DNA of 64,000 nucleotides from Mycobacterium sp. SMC-2 (GCF_025263485.1 NZ_CP079863.1:5914570-5978569), one strand, 5' to 3'; shown: positions 24,349 to 32,922, counted from the first letter of the stretch. Notes: generated by a model from the letters alone, not told the origin. A program made the numbers and translations.

Positions 24349-24761
24349 GCGGCTCCTACAACTTCCCCGGCCTCGCGTACCTCACGGAGGAGCGTGTGCG
24401 CGAGATCGTCCGCGAGGAGCTAGCCGCTCAGCAAGCCGAACTCGACCATGATCGCCTCCCAGGTGGAGTCATTGATTCCGGGACGTCCTTCGAGTCGCTC
24501 GATCCGGTTCTCCAAGGTCTGGACGCAGATGGAGAACGTCGCCGCGAACTTGCTCACAACTTGGTGGAGTTTCTCGATGGATATATCACCTTCGTCACCA
24601 CGGACGGAGCGCAGGGACTCAAGCAGATACAAGACGCTGTGAGTCGCCGGCATCGTCTCCGGAACGTGGTTCAAGAGGGCCCGCATTCCCTGTCGGGCCT
24701 CGTCGGGGTGGGAACAGTCAAGATGCTTCTCCTTCTCTCGGTCTGGACAACCAGAGCGTAG
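24345..24761 (+). CDS. Hypothetical protein, 3' part doubtful
   Basis: GTG 24345 overlaps the previous stop (GTGA). The first 33 or so residues (SGSYNFPGLAYLTEERVREIVREELAAQQAELD) have good phage-like codon choice and a helical character. The rest of the 138-residue frame lies antisense to a better minus-strand gene (24420-24686), and its third positions lose their GC bias. The true product may be much shorter or another break may be present. Confidence 0.35.
   Translation: MSGSYNFPGLAYLTEERVREIVREELAAQQAELDHDRLPGGVIDSGTSFESLDPVLQGLDADGERRRELAHNLVEFLDGYITFVTTDGAQGLKQIQDAVSRRHRLRNVVQEGPHSLSGLVGVGTVKMLLLLSVWTTRA
24420..24686 (-). CDS. Small minus-strand prophage protein
   Basis: 88 residues from ATG 24686 (start uncertain, the frame is open upstream). 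Codon third positions are strongly G/C in this frame, and the sequence is helical: VLYLLESLRSVRGDEGDISIEKLHQVVSKFAATFSICVQTLENRIERLEG. It faces the repressor, against the early genes, like lysogenically expressed accessory genes. No family recognised. Confidence 0.5.
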   Translation of the reverse strand: MRALLNHVPETMPATHSVLYLLESLRSVRGDEGDISIEKLHQVVSKFAATFSICVQTLENRIERLEGRPGINDSTWEAIMVEFGLLSG

Positions 24762-24767
24762 GAGAAC

Positions 24768-24799
24768 GGCCGGGCCCGGCTGGGAAGTCGGGCCCGGCC
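24768..24799. terminator. GC-rich hairpin
   Basis: Arms GGCCGGGCCCG (24768-24778) and CGGGCCCGGCC (24789-24799) pair perfectly over 11 bp with a 10-nt loop. There is no T tract, so it is a terminator only by mycobacterial standards. It lies between the minus-strand gene and the rightward early genes. Confidence 0.45.
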
Positions 24800-24818
24800 A
24801 CGCCCAAGGCGGTGCGCG

Positions 24819-24989
24819 GTGACCGCCCCCGTCACGGTCGTCAAGACGTTCTCGGGGATCTGTGACCGCTGCTCGAAACCGTTCCGGACGCCGTCGTTTC
24901 CGAATGACTGCCTGTGCCGGGCCTGCCACCTGGGCGCGCTGTCGCCGGTGGAGCGTGCCCTCGCGCTCGTGAGCGGAGCGGTGTCGTGA
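24819..24989 (+). CDS. Small zinc-ribbon protein
   Basis: 56 residues from GTG 24819. Two CxxC knuckles, CDRC and CRAC, 16 residues apart, predict one zinc site. It is followed by a gene starting within its stop (GTGA at 24986). Many small zinc-knuckle proteins populate this early region; the role is unknown. Confidence 0.6.
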   Translation: MTAPVTVVKTFSGICDRCSKPFRTPSFPNDCLCRACHLGALSPVERALALVSGAVS

Positions 24990-25294
24990 TCAACGCGCTC
25001 CGCACGCTCGCCGCCGCTGGCTTCGACGCCCTCGCGCACATCGCCTATCCGGCCGCTGACGCGATCTGGGAGGAGCGCCGCCGGCGCCCGGACGCCGAGC
25101 TGACGTTGCTCGACGAGATGTCTGATCACCTCGGCGTGATCCGCGCGCAGCTCGAAGACATCCGGAACCTGCTGCAGCAGCAGAACTCGTTGGCGCTCGG
25201 CCTGCCGCCGGTCTGCAACTGCAATCCCCCGGTTCCCGGCTTCCACGTCTGGGACTGCCCCGCAGACCGTTCCCCCAAGCACCCCGCTAAGTAA
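24986..25294 (+). CDS. Hypothetical early protein with coiled coil
   Basis: 102 residues from GTG 24986, which overlaps the upstream stop. Residues about 45-75 (LLDEMSDHLGVIRAQLEDIRNLLQQQ) form a heptad-like helix. A C-terminal CNCNPPVPGFHVWDC segment may bind metal. It ends just before a GC-rich hairpin. Confidence 0.6.
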   Translation: MINALRTLAAAGFDALAHIAYPAADAIWEERRRRPDAELTLLDEMSDHLGVIRAQLEDIRNLLQQQNSLALGLPPVCNCNPPVPGFHVWDCPADRSPKHPAK

Positions 25295-25296
25295 GC

Positions 25297-25327
25297 GGCC
25301 CGCGCCGGAGGAGAGCCGGCACGGGCC
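25297..25327. terminator. GC-rich hairpin, possible terminator
   Basis: Arms GGCCCGCGCCGG (25297-25308) and CCGGCACGGGCC (25316-25327) pair with one mismatch over a 7-nt loop. It lies directly after the preceding stop codon with no T tract, and could act as a weak terminator or RNA-stability element. Confidence 0.45.
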
Positions 25328-25354
25328 AAACCCACGGAAAGGAACCCAATCCCT

Positions 25355-25642
25355 GTGAGTGCACCGATTCTAACCGGCCCCAAACGAATCCTGCGGAAAT
25401 GGCGGCAACGCCGAGCGGGCGACGACCAAGCATTGTTCGACGCCGACATGCACCGCTTCATCGACATGTGTGACCGCATCTACGCCCAACGTGTCGTCAC
25501 TGGCCACGCCGTTGAAGCGTTCCCGTCGATCCTGTCGACCACGCTGGACATCGCACTGTTCCTGGTCCGCAGAGACTTCCCGGACCAGGTGGCCGGCGAG
25601 CTGGCTGCGTGGCGCGCTGATATCGCAGCGGCCGCAGCATGA
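25355..25642 (+). CDS. Hypothetical early protein
   Basis: 95 residues from GTG 25355 with GGAAAGGAA upstream. The N-terminus is basic (RILRKWRQRRAG) and the rest helical with hydrophobic faces (FPSILSTTLDIALFLVRRDF). It overlaps the next start (ATGA). No family recognised. Confidence 0.6.
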   Translation: MSAPILTGPKRILRKWRQRRAGDDQALFDADMHRFIDMCDRIYAQRVVTGHAVEAFPSILSTTLDIALFLVRRDFPDQVAGELAAWRADIAAAAA

Positions 25643-25731
25643 ACGACTCGTGGCTTGGCCCGTGGGCGTTCTGGGTCGTCGTGTTCGGGCTGATCTTCGG
25701 ATACGCGCTACTCGGGTCGGTGGCCCGATGA
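25639..25731 (+). CDS. 30-residue membrane peptide
   Basis: MNDSWLGPWAFWVVVFGLIF followed by GYALLGSVAR is a single membrane helix. It is linked to both neighbours by ATGA overlaps, which supports its being translated. Its role is unknown. Confidence 0.55.
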   Translation: MNDSWLGPWAFWVVVFGLIFGYALLGSVAR

Positions 25732-26074
25732 AGAACCTGTTGTACGCGGCGCCCGCGCTGGTGCCGCCGGAGCCGATCGAGATCATCGAGGCGCTCGAGG
25801 CCGCCCGGACGCTCGTCGGCCCGCACCTACCCAAAGGCAACGCCATCGAGCGCATCGGCAACTGGGGATGCTTCTGCATCGTCGCCGCGATCACCGCAGC
25901 GTCACGCACCGAGCAGATCCGCGACGCCGCGCTCGCCTGCGCCCGCTACGCGCTGCCCGGCCGCTTCCACGGCCACAGCATCGTCGAATACAACGACCAC
26001 CCTCCACCACCGTCGACGACGCCAAGACGTTGCTGCAGCGGGCCAAGGGGCTCGTCGGGACGGTCGCCGCATGA
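25728..26074 (+). CDS. Conserved phage protein, single-base frameshift
   Basis: The protein runs from ATG 25728 (LLYAAPALVPPEPIEIIEAL, then a helical GNWGCFCIVAAI segment) to HSIVEYNDHP. It continues in the other frame as STTVDDAKTLLQRAKGLVGTVAA, stopping at 26074. Adding one C to the CCC run at 26000-26002 restores a product of about 115 residues of a type common in actinophages (the YND...T..D...LL..A signature). The downstream gene starts in the restored stop (ATGA). Confidence 0.6.
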
Positions 26075-26220
26075 GCCGCCACGTCCGCCGTCTCTGTCCC
26101 GTCTGCTGGACCCGCGTGCACCGCACCCCGGTCGGGAAGATCGCCGGCCACTTCGACAAAGCCCGTCAGTACTGCCCGGCCAGTTGGGAGACCTACGCCA
26201 TCACGATCGGAGCGGCATGA
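26071..26220 (+). CDS. Small zinc-binding-like protein
   Basis: 49 residues from ATG 26071. CPVCW and a later YCPASW give three Cys that may bind a metal with His residues between. ATGA overlaps occur at both ends. Its function is unknown. Confidence 0.55.
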   Translation: MSRHVRRLCPVCWTRVHRTPVGKIAGHFDKARQYCPASWETYAITIGAA

Positions 26221-27044
26221 GCGCCAAATTCACCGGCCCGGTGCGCCGGATCGAGACCGCCGAAGGCCACTACTACAAAGATGCCAATGGCCACCGAATC
26301 CCCGGTGTCACAACGATGCTCGGCGACGGCGTACCTAAACCCGCGCTGATCAACTGGGCGGCCAACGCCACCGCCGAGTACGCCGTCGACAACTGGGATC
26401 AGCTGACCGAACTGCAGCCGTCCGCGCGACTCAAGCAGCTTCAAGGTGCCCGTTACGCGGTCACCGACAAAGCGAAGAAACGCGGCACCGAAGTCCACGG
26501 CTACGCCGAGCGGTTGGTGAAAGGCGAACAGATCCAAGGAATTCCGGACGAACTCCGCGGCCACGTCGAGGCATACGTCAGGTTCCTCGACAAGTTCGAG
26601 GTCGATCCGATCCTCGTCGAAGCCACCATCGTCTCCTACCGGTACGGCTACGCCGGCACCCTCGACCTCGTCGCCGAGGTCACCCACCAGAAGCAGCGCC
26701 GACGGCTGCTGCTGGACGCGAAAACCAACGAGAAAGGCATCTTCGGCGAAACCGCGTTGCAGCTGGCGGCATACCGCTACGCCGACTTCTACCTCGACAC
26801 CGACGGCAAAGAACAACCCATGATCGAGGTCGAAGGCTGCGGCGCAATCCTCATCAGTTCCGATGACGCGCAACTCATTCCTTGCACGAGCGGCCCCGAA
26901 CAGATGAAGTCCTTCCGGATCGCCGCAGCGATGCGGGACATCGTCAACAGCTCCCGCGACCTCGTCGGCGCAGCACTAGAACCCGACGACCCCAACCCAT
27001 CCACCGCCCGCATCGTCTTCGAGGACGTCGATATAGATGCCTGA
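26217..27044 (+). CDS. Cas4/RecB-like PD-(D/E)XK exonuclease
   Basis: 275 residues from ATG 26217. The nuclease core is visible: a GTEVHGYAERL helix (about 90), then GYAGTLDLVAEV, and RLLLDAKTNEKG (about 160-170), the D...DxK catalytic set, followed by ALQLAAYRYADFY with the Q-Y helix of Cas4/RecB nucleases. It lies upstream of RecT, which makes an exonuclease/annealase pair for phage recombination. It is the recE or lambda-exo equivalent. Confidence 0.82.
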   Translation: MSAKFTGPVRRIETAEGHYYKDANGHRIPGVTTMLGDGVPKPALINWAANATAEYAVDNWDQLTELQPSARLKQLQGARYAVTDKAKKRGTEVHGYAERLVKGEQIQGIPDELRGHVEAYVRFLDKFEVDPILVEATIVSYRYGYAGTLDLVAEVTHQKQRRRLLLDAKTNEKGIFGETALQLAAYRYADFYLDTDGKEQPMIEVEGCGAILISSDDAQLIPCTSGPEQMKSFRIAAAMRDIVNSSRDLVGAALEPDDPNPSTARIVFEDVDIDA

Positions 27045-27210
27045 GATGACCCACCGCATCACCGTTTCTGGATGCGACGACGAAACAACATTCGACATGG
27101 CGCTCAGCTTTGACGAAGCGCAGTTGATCGCCGACGTCGCCAGACGATCAAGAGAAGCAAGCGAATACGGCTGCCAGCCCATCGTACAAATCGAGGAGAT
27201 CACGAGATGA
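27037..27210 (+). CDS. Small hypothetical protein
   Basis: 57 residues from ATG 27037, overlapping the exonuclease stop by 8 bp and the recT start by 4 bp. It is acidic with alternating strands and one helix (FDEAQLIADVARRSREASE). It sits between the two recombination genes and may be a cofactor. Not recognised. Confidence 0.55.
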   Translation: MPEMTHRITVSGCDDETTFDMALSFDEAQLIADVARRSREASEYGCQPIVQIEEITR

Positions 27211-28325
27211 CCGAACTCGCCACACGCAACGACGTCCCCCGCGAGCTGTTCGCCAGCCAGCAACCCGCACCATGGGACGGCACCTTGGCACGCGTCCCCG
27301 CCGGCCAGATCAGCAAAGGTGAACGCCTCCGTGAATGGCTGGATCTGTTCATCAAGACCGAGCAGGTCGCCAACGTGCTCGCCAAGACCACGTTCGTACC
27401 GAAATCCATGCAGGGCAAGCCCGCTGAAGTCGCCGCCGCGATGATGCGCAGCTTCGAGATGGCCATCGACCCTCTCGACGGCCTCGGCCACATGCACGTC
27501 ATCAACGGCAAAGTCGGCTACTCCGCAGAGCTGATGCGCCGCCGCATCATCGAAGCCGGCCACGAAATCAAGTTCGTCGAGACCACCGACAGCCGCGCGG
27601 TGATCAAGGGCCGCCGCCGCGAACACGTCGACGACGAATCCAAATGGCAGACCTTCACCTTCACCGAGGAGAACGCCCGCAAAGCCAAGATCGACCTGGG
27701 CGGCTACCCTGCCGACAAGCTCGTCGCTCGCGCGTCATCGCGGATGTGCCGGCGCATGTTCCCCGAAGTGCTGGCCGGCGCGTCGATCGCCGAGGACCTG
27801 ATCGACGCGGTGGTCATCGAAGGCGGCGACATGGCCGCGCTCGACGAGCTGCCCGAGGACATGCGGCCCGCGCTGCCACGCGCCGCCGGAACGACCGCGC
27901 AACGCCGCCGACAGCCACGCAAGGTCGCCGCCACCAAGGCAGAGACCAAGCCAGCGGCCGCGGTGGTCAACGACGTCGACGAGCTGCTCGACGACGAACC
28001 TGAGCCCCACTCGAACGAGGCCGGAAAAGCGGACACGGCGCAGGCAGACGAGCCGCAGCAGGATGACCTGCTCGGCGACGAAGCCCAGGCCCAGCCTGAG
28101 CCGAGCGCCGACGAAGGCATCACCAAAGCACAGCTGCAGAAGCTCTCGATCCTACGCCAGCGTGAGGGCTACGCCGACACCGACGAAGGCCGCGCCGACT
28201 GGTTCCAATGGGTGAACGTGAACATCGGCCGCCTGGTCGGCTCCAACAAAGACCTATCGAAAGCCGAAGCCCACGTGCTCATCGACGTCCTCGAAACCGC
28301 GCAGGCGCAAGACGCGCAGCAGTGA
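27207..28325 (+). CDS. recT: RecT-like single-strand annealing protein
   Basis: 372 residues. The N-terminal 230 residues match RecT-family annealases: MQGKPAEVAAAMMRSFEMAIDPL, MHVINGKVGYSAELMRRRI, then the KLVARASSRMCRRMFPEVL helix near 180. The C-terminal 140 residues are acidic and disordered, then a helical tail. It pairs resected strands made by the preceding exonuclease. The start is ATG 27207 in the upstream stop. Confidence 0.85.
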   Translation: MTELATRNDVPRELFASQQPAPWDGTLARVPAGQISKGERLREWLDLFIKTEQVANVLAKTTFVPKSMQGKPAEVAAAMMRSFEMAIDPLDGLGHMHVINGKVGYSAELMRRRIIEAGHEIKFVETTDSRAVIKGRRREHVDDESKWQTFTFTEENARKAKIDLGGYPADKLVARASSRMCRRMFPEVLAGASIAEDLIDAVVIEGGDMAALDELPEDMRPALPRAAGTTAQRRRQPRKVAATKAETKPAAAVVNDVDELLDDEPEPHSNEAGKADTAQADEPQQDDLLGDEAQAQPEPSADEGITKAQLQKLSILRQREGYADTDEGRADWFQWVNVNIGRLVGSNKDLSKAEAHVLIDVLETAQAQDAQQ

Positions 28326-28467
28326 GCGCAGACCTCGGGCCGCGTCAACGCGTTCCGTACTCCGCCAAGGCAGACCCACGACCCCGTCCAACTCCTAGCG
28401 GGAGAGGCCTGACCTGCGCGGCCCGACCAAACCCCAATAGCCCACGCACCGAAAGGAACCCACCCCC

Positions 28468-28895
28468 ATGCTCGTGACCGACAAGCCCCAAGACCTGCCC
28501 TCCACCAACGCGCTCGACAACATCCCCGACGACCTGCTCGACACCCCCGCCGCCTACCTGGGTTTCGGCAGCACCCCGTGCGCGATGGAAGAACCCCCGC
28601 TGTCGGTGAAGTCCGCACCTACATCGTGCGGGCCCGCTGCACCGCCGAACACGGCCCGATCGAACGCAAAGACGGCGAAATGCGCTACACCCGCACCCTC
28701 ACGATTCAGGCGTGCTGGGAAGCGGGCAAGCAGCCACCCAGCACCGACGACGACCAGCCCGGCCTGTTCGACGAAGCTGGCGACGTGAATCCCGATGCCG
28801 TCGACGACGAGCACCAGGACCACGACGCCGACAACGGTGACGGCCTCAACGAATTCGACCCCGAATTCAGCCACAACGGCATCGAAGGCGAGTAG
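28468..28895 (+). CDS. Conserved phage protein next to RecT, single-base frameshift
   Basis: The first part (LPSTNALDNIPDDLLDTPAAYLGFG) runs from ATG 28468 in one frame. The second (GEVRTYIVRARCTAEHGPIERKDGEMRYTRTLTIQACWE, then an acidic tail) lies in the next. Adding one C to the C5 run at 28594-28598 gives EEPPAVGEVRTY and a protein of about 142 residues. GEVRTY...C..EHGPIERKDGE is conserved in actinophages beside recombination genes; function unknown. Confidence 0.6.
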
Positions 28896-28899
28896 CCGC

Positions 28900-29157
28900 A
28901 TGGCCACCAACGAATGCAACCGGCACCCGGCGACACAGCACCTGCTCGACCTGTTCGCCTACGACCACCTGCCGCAGCACTTGTGGGACGTCAGCGGTTT
29001 CCCCGCTGCACTGGCTCAACGCATGGCCGACCACCTGGACGACGGCCCGGAGCTGACCACCGGCCTGCGGAAACTGTTGGAAGCCAAGGACTGTTTCGTC
29101 CGCCAAGCCGTCATCGACGCGCGCACGTCCGACCCCGACGACGGGTGCCGCTGCTGA
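28900..29157 (+). CDS. Conserved actinophage protein (NRHPATQHLLDLF type)
   Basis: 85 residues from ATG 28900. The sequence CNRHPATQHLLDLFAYDHLP followed by LAQRMADHLDDGPELTTGLRKLLEAKDC is a widely conserved actinophage small protein. It is helical with no catalytic motif. The stop overlaps the next start. Confidence 0.7.
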   Translation: MATNECNRHPATQHLLDLFAYDHLPQHLWDVSGFPAALAQRMADHLDDGPELTTGLRKLLEAKDCFVRQAVIDARTSDPDDGCRC

Positions 29158-29408
29158 TGGCTGACCAGCTGCACTACCGCGGCGACCATCGCCAATTCGA
29201 TCCCGACAACATCGTCGGCCCCGACCAGTTCGGCGCGTTCTACCGGGCCGTCGCAGCCGAATACGACGCGGAGGCTGACCGAACCGCGCTGCACCTGCAG
29301 GTCGTCCCGCCGGCCGAGCTGCAGCAGCGGATGCTCGACGCCCTCCCAACGATCCAAGACGTCACCACCGCCGCAGCCCGCATCATCGGACTATTCGCAG
29401 ACGCATGA
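29157..29408 (+). CDS. Hypothetical early protein
   Basis: 83 residues from ATG 29157 (TGATG overlap). A helical C-terminus (AELQQRMLDALPTIQDVTTAAARIIGLF) follows a charged N-terminus. It overlaps the methylase start by 4 bp. No family recognised. Confidence 0.6.
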   Translation: MADQLHYRGDHRQFDPDNIVGPDQFGAFYRAVAAEYDAEADRTALHLQVVPPAELQQRMLDALPTIQDVTTAAARIIGLFADA

Positions 29409-29971
29409 GCCTCGTTCGGTTTCAAGCTCGTAACCACCGTCAGCAGCTGGCGGCACGCGGCGGCGCCGACGATGCGATCGACGACCGCGCCACCACCCCC
29501 GAGGACTTCGCGCGCTTCGACAAATCACTTGGCCCGTTCACCCTCGACGTCGCCGCCGCAGCCCATAACGCCAAATGCGCCCGCTACTTCATCCACTCCG
29601 ACAACGGGCTCGCACAGTCCTGGGCCGGCGAACGTGTCTGGTGCAACCCGCCGTATTCACGCATCGGTCACTGGGTCGAAAAAGCATGGCGCGAACACGA
29701 GCGAACCGACGGCGTCGCGATGCTGTTGCCGGCCAACAGGACCGAGCAGGGCTGGTGGCAGCAGATGGTCGAACCGTATCGCGACCGGCCCGGATCGCCG
29801 CTCTCCGTTCTGTTCCTGCCCGGTCGAATGCGTTTCATCGCCCCCGGCCGCGCCGCTATCGGCCCTAACGAGCGGCCGCCGTTCGGCTGTTGCCTGGTGA
29901 CATGGCGGCTCGATAGCTCATCGCTCGCGTGGACCCAACAAGACCAGCTCAATTTCGAGGCACCCATATGA
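29405..29971 (+). CDS. Phage N6-adenine DNA methyltransferase (Dam-like)
   Basis: 188 residues of the phage DNA N-6-adenine methyltransferase family: TPEDFARFDKSLGPFTLDVAAAAHNAKC, AGERVWCNPPYSRIGHWVEKA with the catalytic NPPY motif (about 80), and LLPANRTEQGWWQ. It would methylate adenines in phage DNA, perhaps to evade restriction. It starts in the upstream stop (ATGA). Confidence 0.82.
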   Translation: MSLVRFQARNHRQQLAARGGADDAIDDRATTPEDFARFDKSLGPFTLDVAAAAHNAKCARYFIHSDNGLAQSWAGERVWCNPPYSRIGHWVEKAWREHERTDGVAMLLPANRTEQGWWQQMVEPYRDRPGSPLSVLFLPGRMRFIAPGRAAIGPNERPPFGCCLVTWRLDSSSLAWTQQDQLNFEAPI

Positions 29972-30129
29972 GCAAGGAGTCGAAGCCGCGTGATCGTTGG
30001 GCGCAGGTGTTCGCCGCCGCGACCGACCGCCGGGGCTTCTGCGTGGGCTGCGGCTACTACCACGCCGTGCACAACAAGCACCGCGCCGACTGCACCGCAA
30101 CGCCACGCGAGGAGGAGAGCGCCAGCTGA
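29968..30129 (+). CDS. Small zinc-knuckle protein
   Basis: 53 residues from ATG 29968. FCVGCGYYHAVHNKHRADC gives a CxxC plus H/C cluster. The 3' end carries GGAGGAGAG, which serves as ribosome site for the next gene. ATGA/TGATG overlaps at both ends. Confidence 0.6.
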   Translation: MSKESKPRDRWAQVFAAATDRRGFCVGCGYYHAVHNKHRADCTATPREEESAS

Positions 30130-30976
30130 TGGCCGTATCGAAACGACTTCGATTCGAGATCCTGCGTCGCGACAACCACGCCTGCCGCTACTGCGGAGCA
30201 ACCGCACCGGACGTCAAGCTGACGGTCGACCACGTCATCCCAGAAGCCCTGGGCGGCAGCGACGAGTCCACCAACCTCGTCACTGCTTGCAGCGACTGCA
30301 ACAGCGGGAAGTCCTCGGTGCCGGCCGATGCCGCGCTCGTCACTGACGTCGCCGGAGACGCCATGCGCTGGGCCGCAGCGATGCGTCAGGCCGCCGACGA
30401 GATCGCGGCCGAAGATGATGCCATCGAACGCATCCTCGACGCTGTCTACGACGCGTGGAAACCGTACTGGATCCCGAACGATTGGCCGTCGAGCGTAGTG
30501 ACGTTCATTCGCGCCGGACTGACCCAAGACACGTTGCTTTACCTCGTCGACACGGCCCGGCGCAAACGCGGCCTCGACGACCGCTGGGCCTACTTCTGCG
30601 GCTGCTGCTGGAAACGGATACGCCAGCTGCAAGACCGAGCCCACGAGATCGTCAGCACGGCAGAAAACGCGCCCCGGCAGCGCCGCCACTTCTCACCACC
30701 CGCTGGACCGCCGAGGAGATCCGCGATCACGAAGCGGACGCCCTCGAATTCGCCAAACAGTGGTGCGGCGGCGACGTTCTCGACCACGTTCTGGGACGCG
30801 CCCCATCGCCAGCGTGCCGCCATGGCGTCGATCCGCACTGCGGAGACCCCGCGTGCGCCGTAGAACACGCCGGCTGCCTTTATCTGGTCGGCTCCGGCTG
30901 GAAGAACACCACCGAATCGGCACGGCAGCGCGCCGACGCCGTCATCGCAGAAGCGGAGGCACTACTCGATGGCTAA
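30129..30976 (+). CDS. HNH endonuclease-like protein, single-base frameshift
   Basis: The N-terminal HNH domain (residues 7-62) has CRYC, LTVDHVIPEALGG, NLVTACSDCNSGK: two CxxC knuckles and the DH...N...N core. A helical middle part continues to AENAP, after which the reading continues in another frame (LLTTRWTAEEIRDHEADALEFAKQW to the stop at 30976). One extra C at 30672-30675 rejoins them into about 282 residues. A short C-terminal Cys cluster follows. Ribosome site GGAGGAGAG. Confidence 0.7.
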
Positions 30977-31860
30977 CGCGGCCGGCGTCCTCAAGGAATC
31001 GATCTGGCGGGACAAGGAATTCCGGGCGCTCCCGCGCACCGCCCAGGCGACCTACGCCCAGCTGATCAGCCAGAAGGAACTCGACCGGGCCGGAGTCCAG
31101 CCGCTGCAGGTCGCCAAGTGGACCAAGGGCTGCGACACCTTCACCGCCGAGGACTTCACCGCGGACCTGAAGGTGCTCGAGCAGCACCGGTTCGTGTTCG
31201 TCGACGAGGACACCGACGAGCTGTTCATCCGCTCGTATATGCGGCACTGCGACGTGGTGCGGTATCCGAACATCCTCAAGAACGCGTTGCGGTGTGCCGG
31301 AATGGTTGCGTCCGAGAAGATCCGGCGCGAGCTGGCGCGGGAATTGCGGCGCCTCCGGAAGGCTGAGGCTGATCGGATCGCGGACCAGATCGAACCGGAA
31401 ACCGTTCCTGAACCGTTCAACGGTTCCGAAACCGAACAGAACCCTTCCGGAACGATTCCGCAACCGTTTCGGAACCGTTAAACCGTTCCGAAACCCTTCG
31501 CGAACCCCAGGGATATGGATCTGGATCTGGATCACTCACCTTGGGTAGTTCTCAAGTTGGGGAGCTGCCCGCCGAAAATCCCAACGCCGACGAACCACGC
31601 GGAACCGACCCGAACGAGCCCCCACCCGAAAGCTGCCCAGCACACCGCAACGACCCGAACCCCCGGCCTGCGGCGCCTGCGCCGGCTACCGCCGCCGCCG
31701 CGCCAGCTGGAACGACCAACACGCCGACCGAACAGCCCGACTACGCGCCGAATTCTGGGCACGCATCCGCCAATGCCCGCACTGCGACGACCGCGGCATG
31801 GTCGACGTCGACAACGGCGTGACGCGCTGCACCAAACACGACTGGTCCGTGATCGCATGA
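30969..31860 (+). CDS. Phage replication initiator, two single-base breaks
   Basis: Residues 1-145 are a winged-helix DNA-binding unit (ESIWRDKEFRALPRTAQATYAQLIS, then TAEDFTADLKVLEQHRFVFVD), as in phage replisome organisers. The frame stops at 31481, but the -1 frame continues (NRSETLREPQGYGSGSGS). After another break in a C5 run (31660-31664) it goes on as PPACGACAGYRRRRASWNDQ and a CPHC...C zinc tail to 31860. The joined product is about 297 residues. A repeat-rich patch in the middle may be the origin. If the first stop is real, the protein is 170 residues and the rest a remnant. Confidence 0.65.
31395..31500. repeat. Iterated CCGTTCCG/CGGAAC repeats, possible phage origin
   Basis: Within the replication gene, CCGTTC, GGTTCCG, TTCCGG and TTTCGGAAC-type words recur every 10-15 bp in both orientations, including the dyad GTTTCGGAA/TTCCGAAAC at 31466-31493. 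The coded peptide is a low-complexity Pro/Glu/Asn/Ser linker. Iterons inside an initiator gene are the lambda O layout, so an origin here is plausible. Confidence 0.45.
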
Positions 31861-32057
31861 GCACATTCGCCGCCCGATTCGACGGCCGCTGCGCAAGCGA
31901 TGACTGCGACTACGGCGACAACCGGATCCGCCAGGGCGACGACGTCGACTACTTCGACGACGAACTGATGCACGCCTCATGCGCGCGCCGCGCTCAACGT
32001 GAAGATCCGCCCTGCTGCCGCCGCTGCTGGCAATACCACCGAGGAGAGTGCGCGTGA
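31857..32057 (+). CDS. Small multi-cysteine protein
   Basis: 66 residues from ATG 31857 (ATGA overlap). Cys residues at C-x4-C and CCRRCW pairs with a MHASC motif suggest one or two zinc sites. Similar small proteins (FAARFDG.C) are common in actinophages. Its role is unknown. Confidence 0.65.
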   Translation: MSTFAARFDGRCASDDCDYGDNRIRQGDDVDYFDDELMHASCARRAQREDPPCCRRCWQYHRGECA

Positions 32058-32335
32058 GCGACCGATTCCGGATCCACAAGACCGACGACGTCGGCGCCGG
32101 CGCTTGGTACCTGGACTATACGGCAGGCTTCTCGGACGACTCAGTCGGCGAGTGCTGGGACACCTTCGCCCAGGCAGTCACCGCGTTCATCGCCGCAACC
32201 GAGAAGCGATGCCCACTCTGCGATAAAGGCGCCGTGGTGGACACCGATTACGGCTGGCGGTGCGAGAACTGCGGAACCTACGACGTCGCGACCGGATGCC
32301 ACCCACCGCACTACGACCCGAGCTGCGACGCATGA
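32054..32335 (+). CDS. Zinc-ribbon hypothetical protein
   Basis: 93 residues from GTG 32054, overlapping the upstream stop and preceded by GAGGAGAG. An N-terminal beta region is followed by a clear zinc ribbon, CPLC...CENC (residues about 57-77). DNA or RNA binding is likely. Confidence 0.65.
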   Translation: MSDRFRIHKTDDVGAGAWYLDYTAGFSDDSVGECWDTFAQAVTAFIAATEKRCPLCDKGAVVDTDYGWRCENCGTYDVATGCHPPHYDPSCDA

Positions 32336-32922
32336 TCGTCGCCGGCATCGACCCGTCGCTGACCAGCACCGGCATCGCAGTCTTGTGCGACGGCCACCCG
32401 TCCAGACTTCACTCGCTCGGCCACGGCACACCGAATGGCAAGACTTACGGCCACCGCTCCGACCGCATCGTGAGCCAATGCCGCGCAGTCATCGCCTGGC
32501 TCGACGACAATCTCCAAGGGCCACTTGGAATTCTGCCGCTATCCAAACGCGTCGACCTCGCCGTGATCGAAGGCCCGTCGTACGGCTCCAACATGCCCTC
32601 CAACCACGACCGAGCTGGCCTGTGGTGGGGCCTGTATTCGACGCTGCGGGCCCGTGGCATTCCGATCGCGGTAGTCGCCCCCAAGACCCGCGCACTGTGG
32701 GCGACAGGCAACGGCAACGCCGACAAACGCGCGGTCTTGACGACCGTGCGCGCCTGGTGGCCACGCACACCCATAGCTGACCACGACCAGGCCGACGCGC
32801 TCGTCCTCGCCGCCATCGGAGCGTTCCGCGCAGGCGACCCGATGCCATTCGACGTCAAAGAACGGCACACCGCGAACCTCGCCGCGGTGCAATGGCCGGC
32901 AGAGTTGGCGGCCTCACGATGA
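32332..32922 (+). CDS. RuvC-like Holliday junction resolvase
   Basis: 196 residues from ATG 32332 (ATGA overlap). The RuvC fold is clear: first Asp in IVAGIDPSLTSTGIAV (residue 7), Glu in DLAVIEGPSY (about 80), and the C-terminal acidic pair in IADHDQADALVLA (about 163). Phage RuvC-type enzymes resolve branched DNA before packaging. All catalytic acids are present. Confidence 0.88.
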   Translation: MIVAGIDPSLTSTGIAVLCDGHPSRLHSLGHGTPNGKTYGHRSDRIVSQCRAVIAWLDDNLQGPLGILPLSKRVDLAVIEGPSYGSNMPSNHDRAGLWWGLYSTLRARGIPIAVVAPKTRALWATGNGNADKRAVLTTVRAWWPRTPIADHDQADALVLAAIGAFRAGDPMPFDVKERHTANLAAVQWPAELAASR

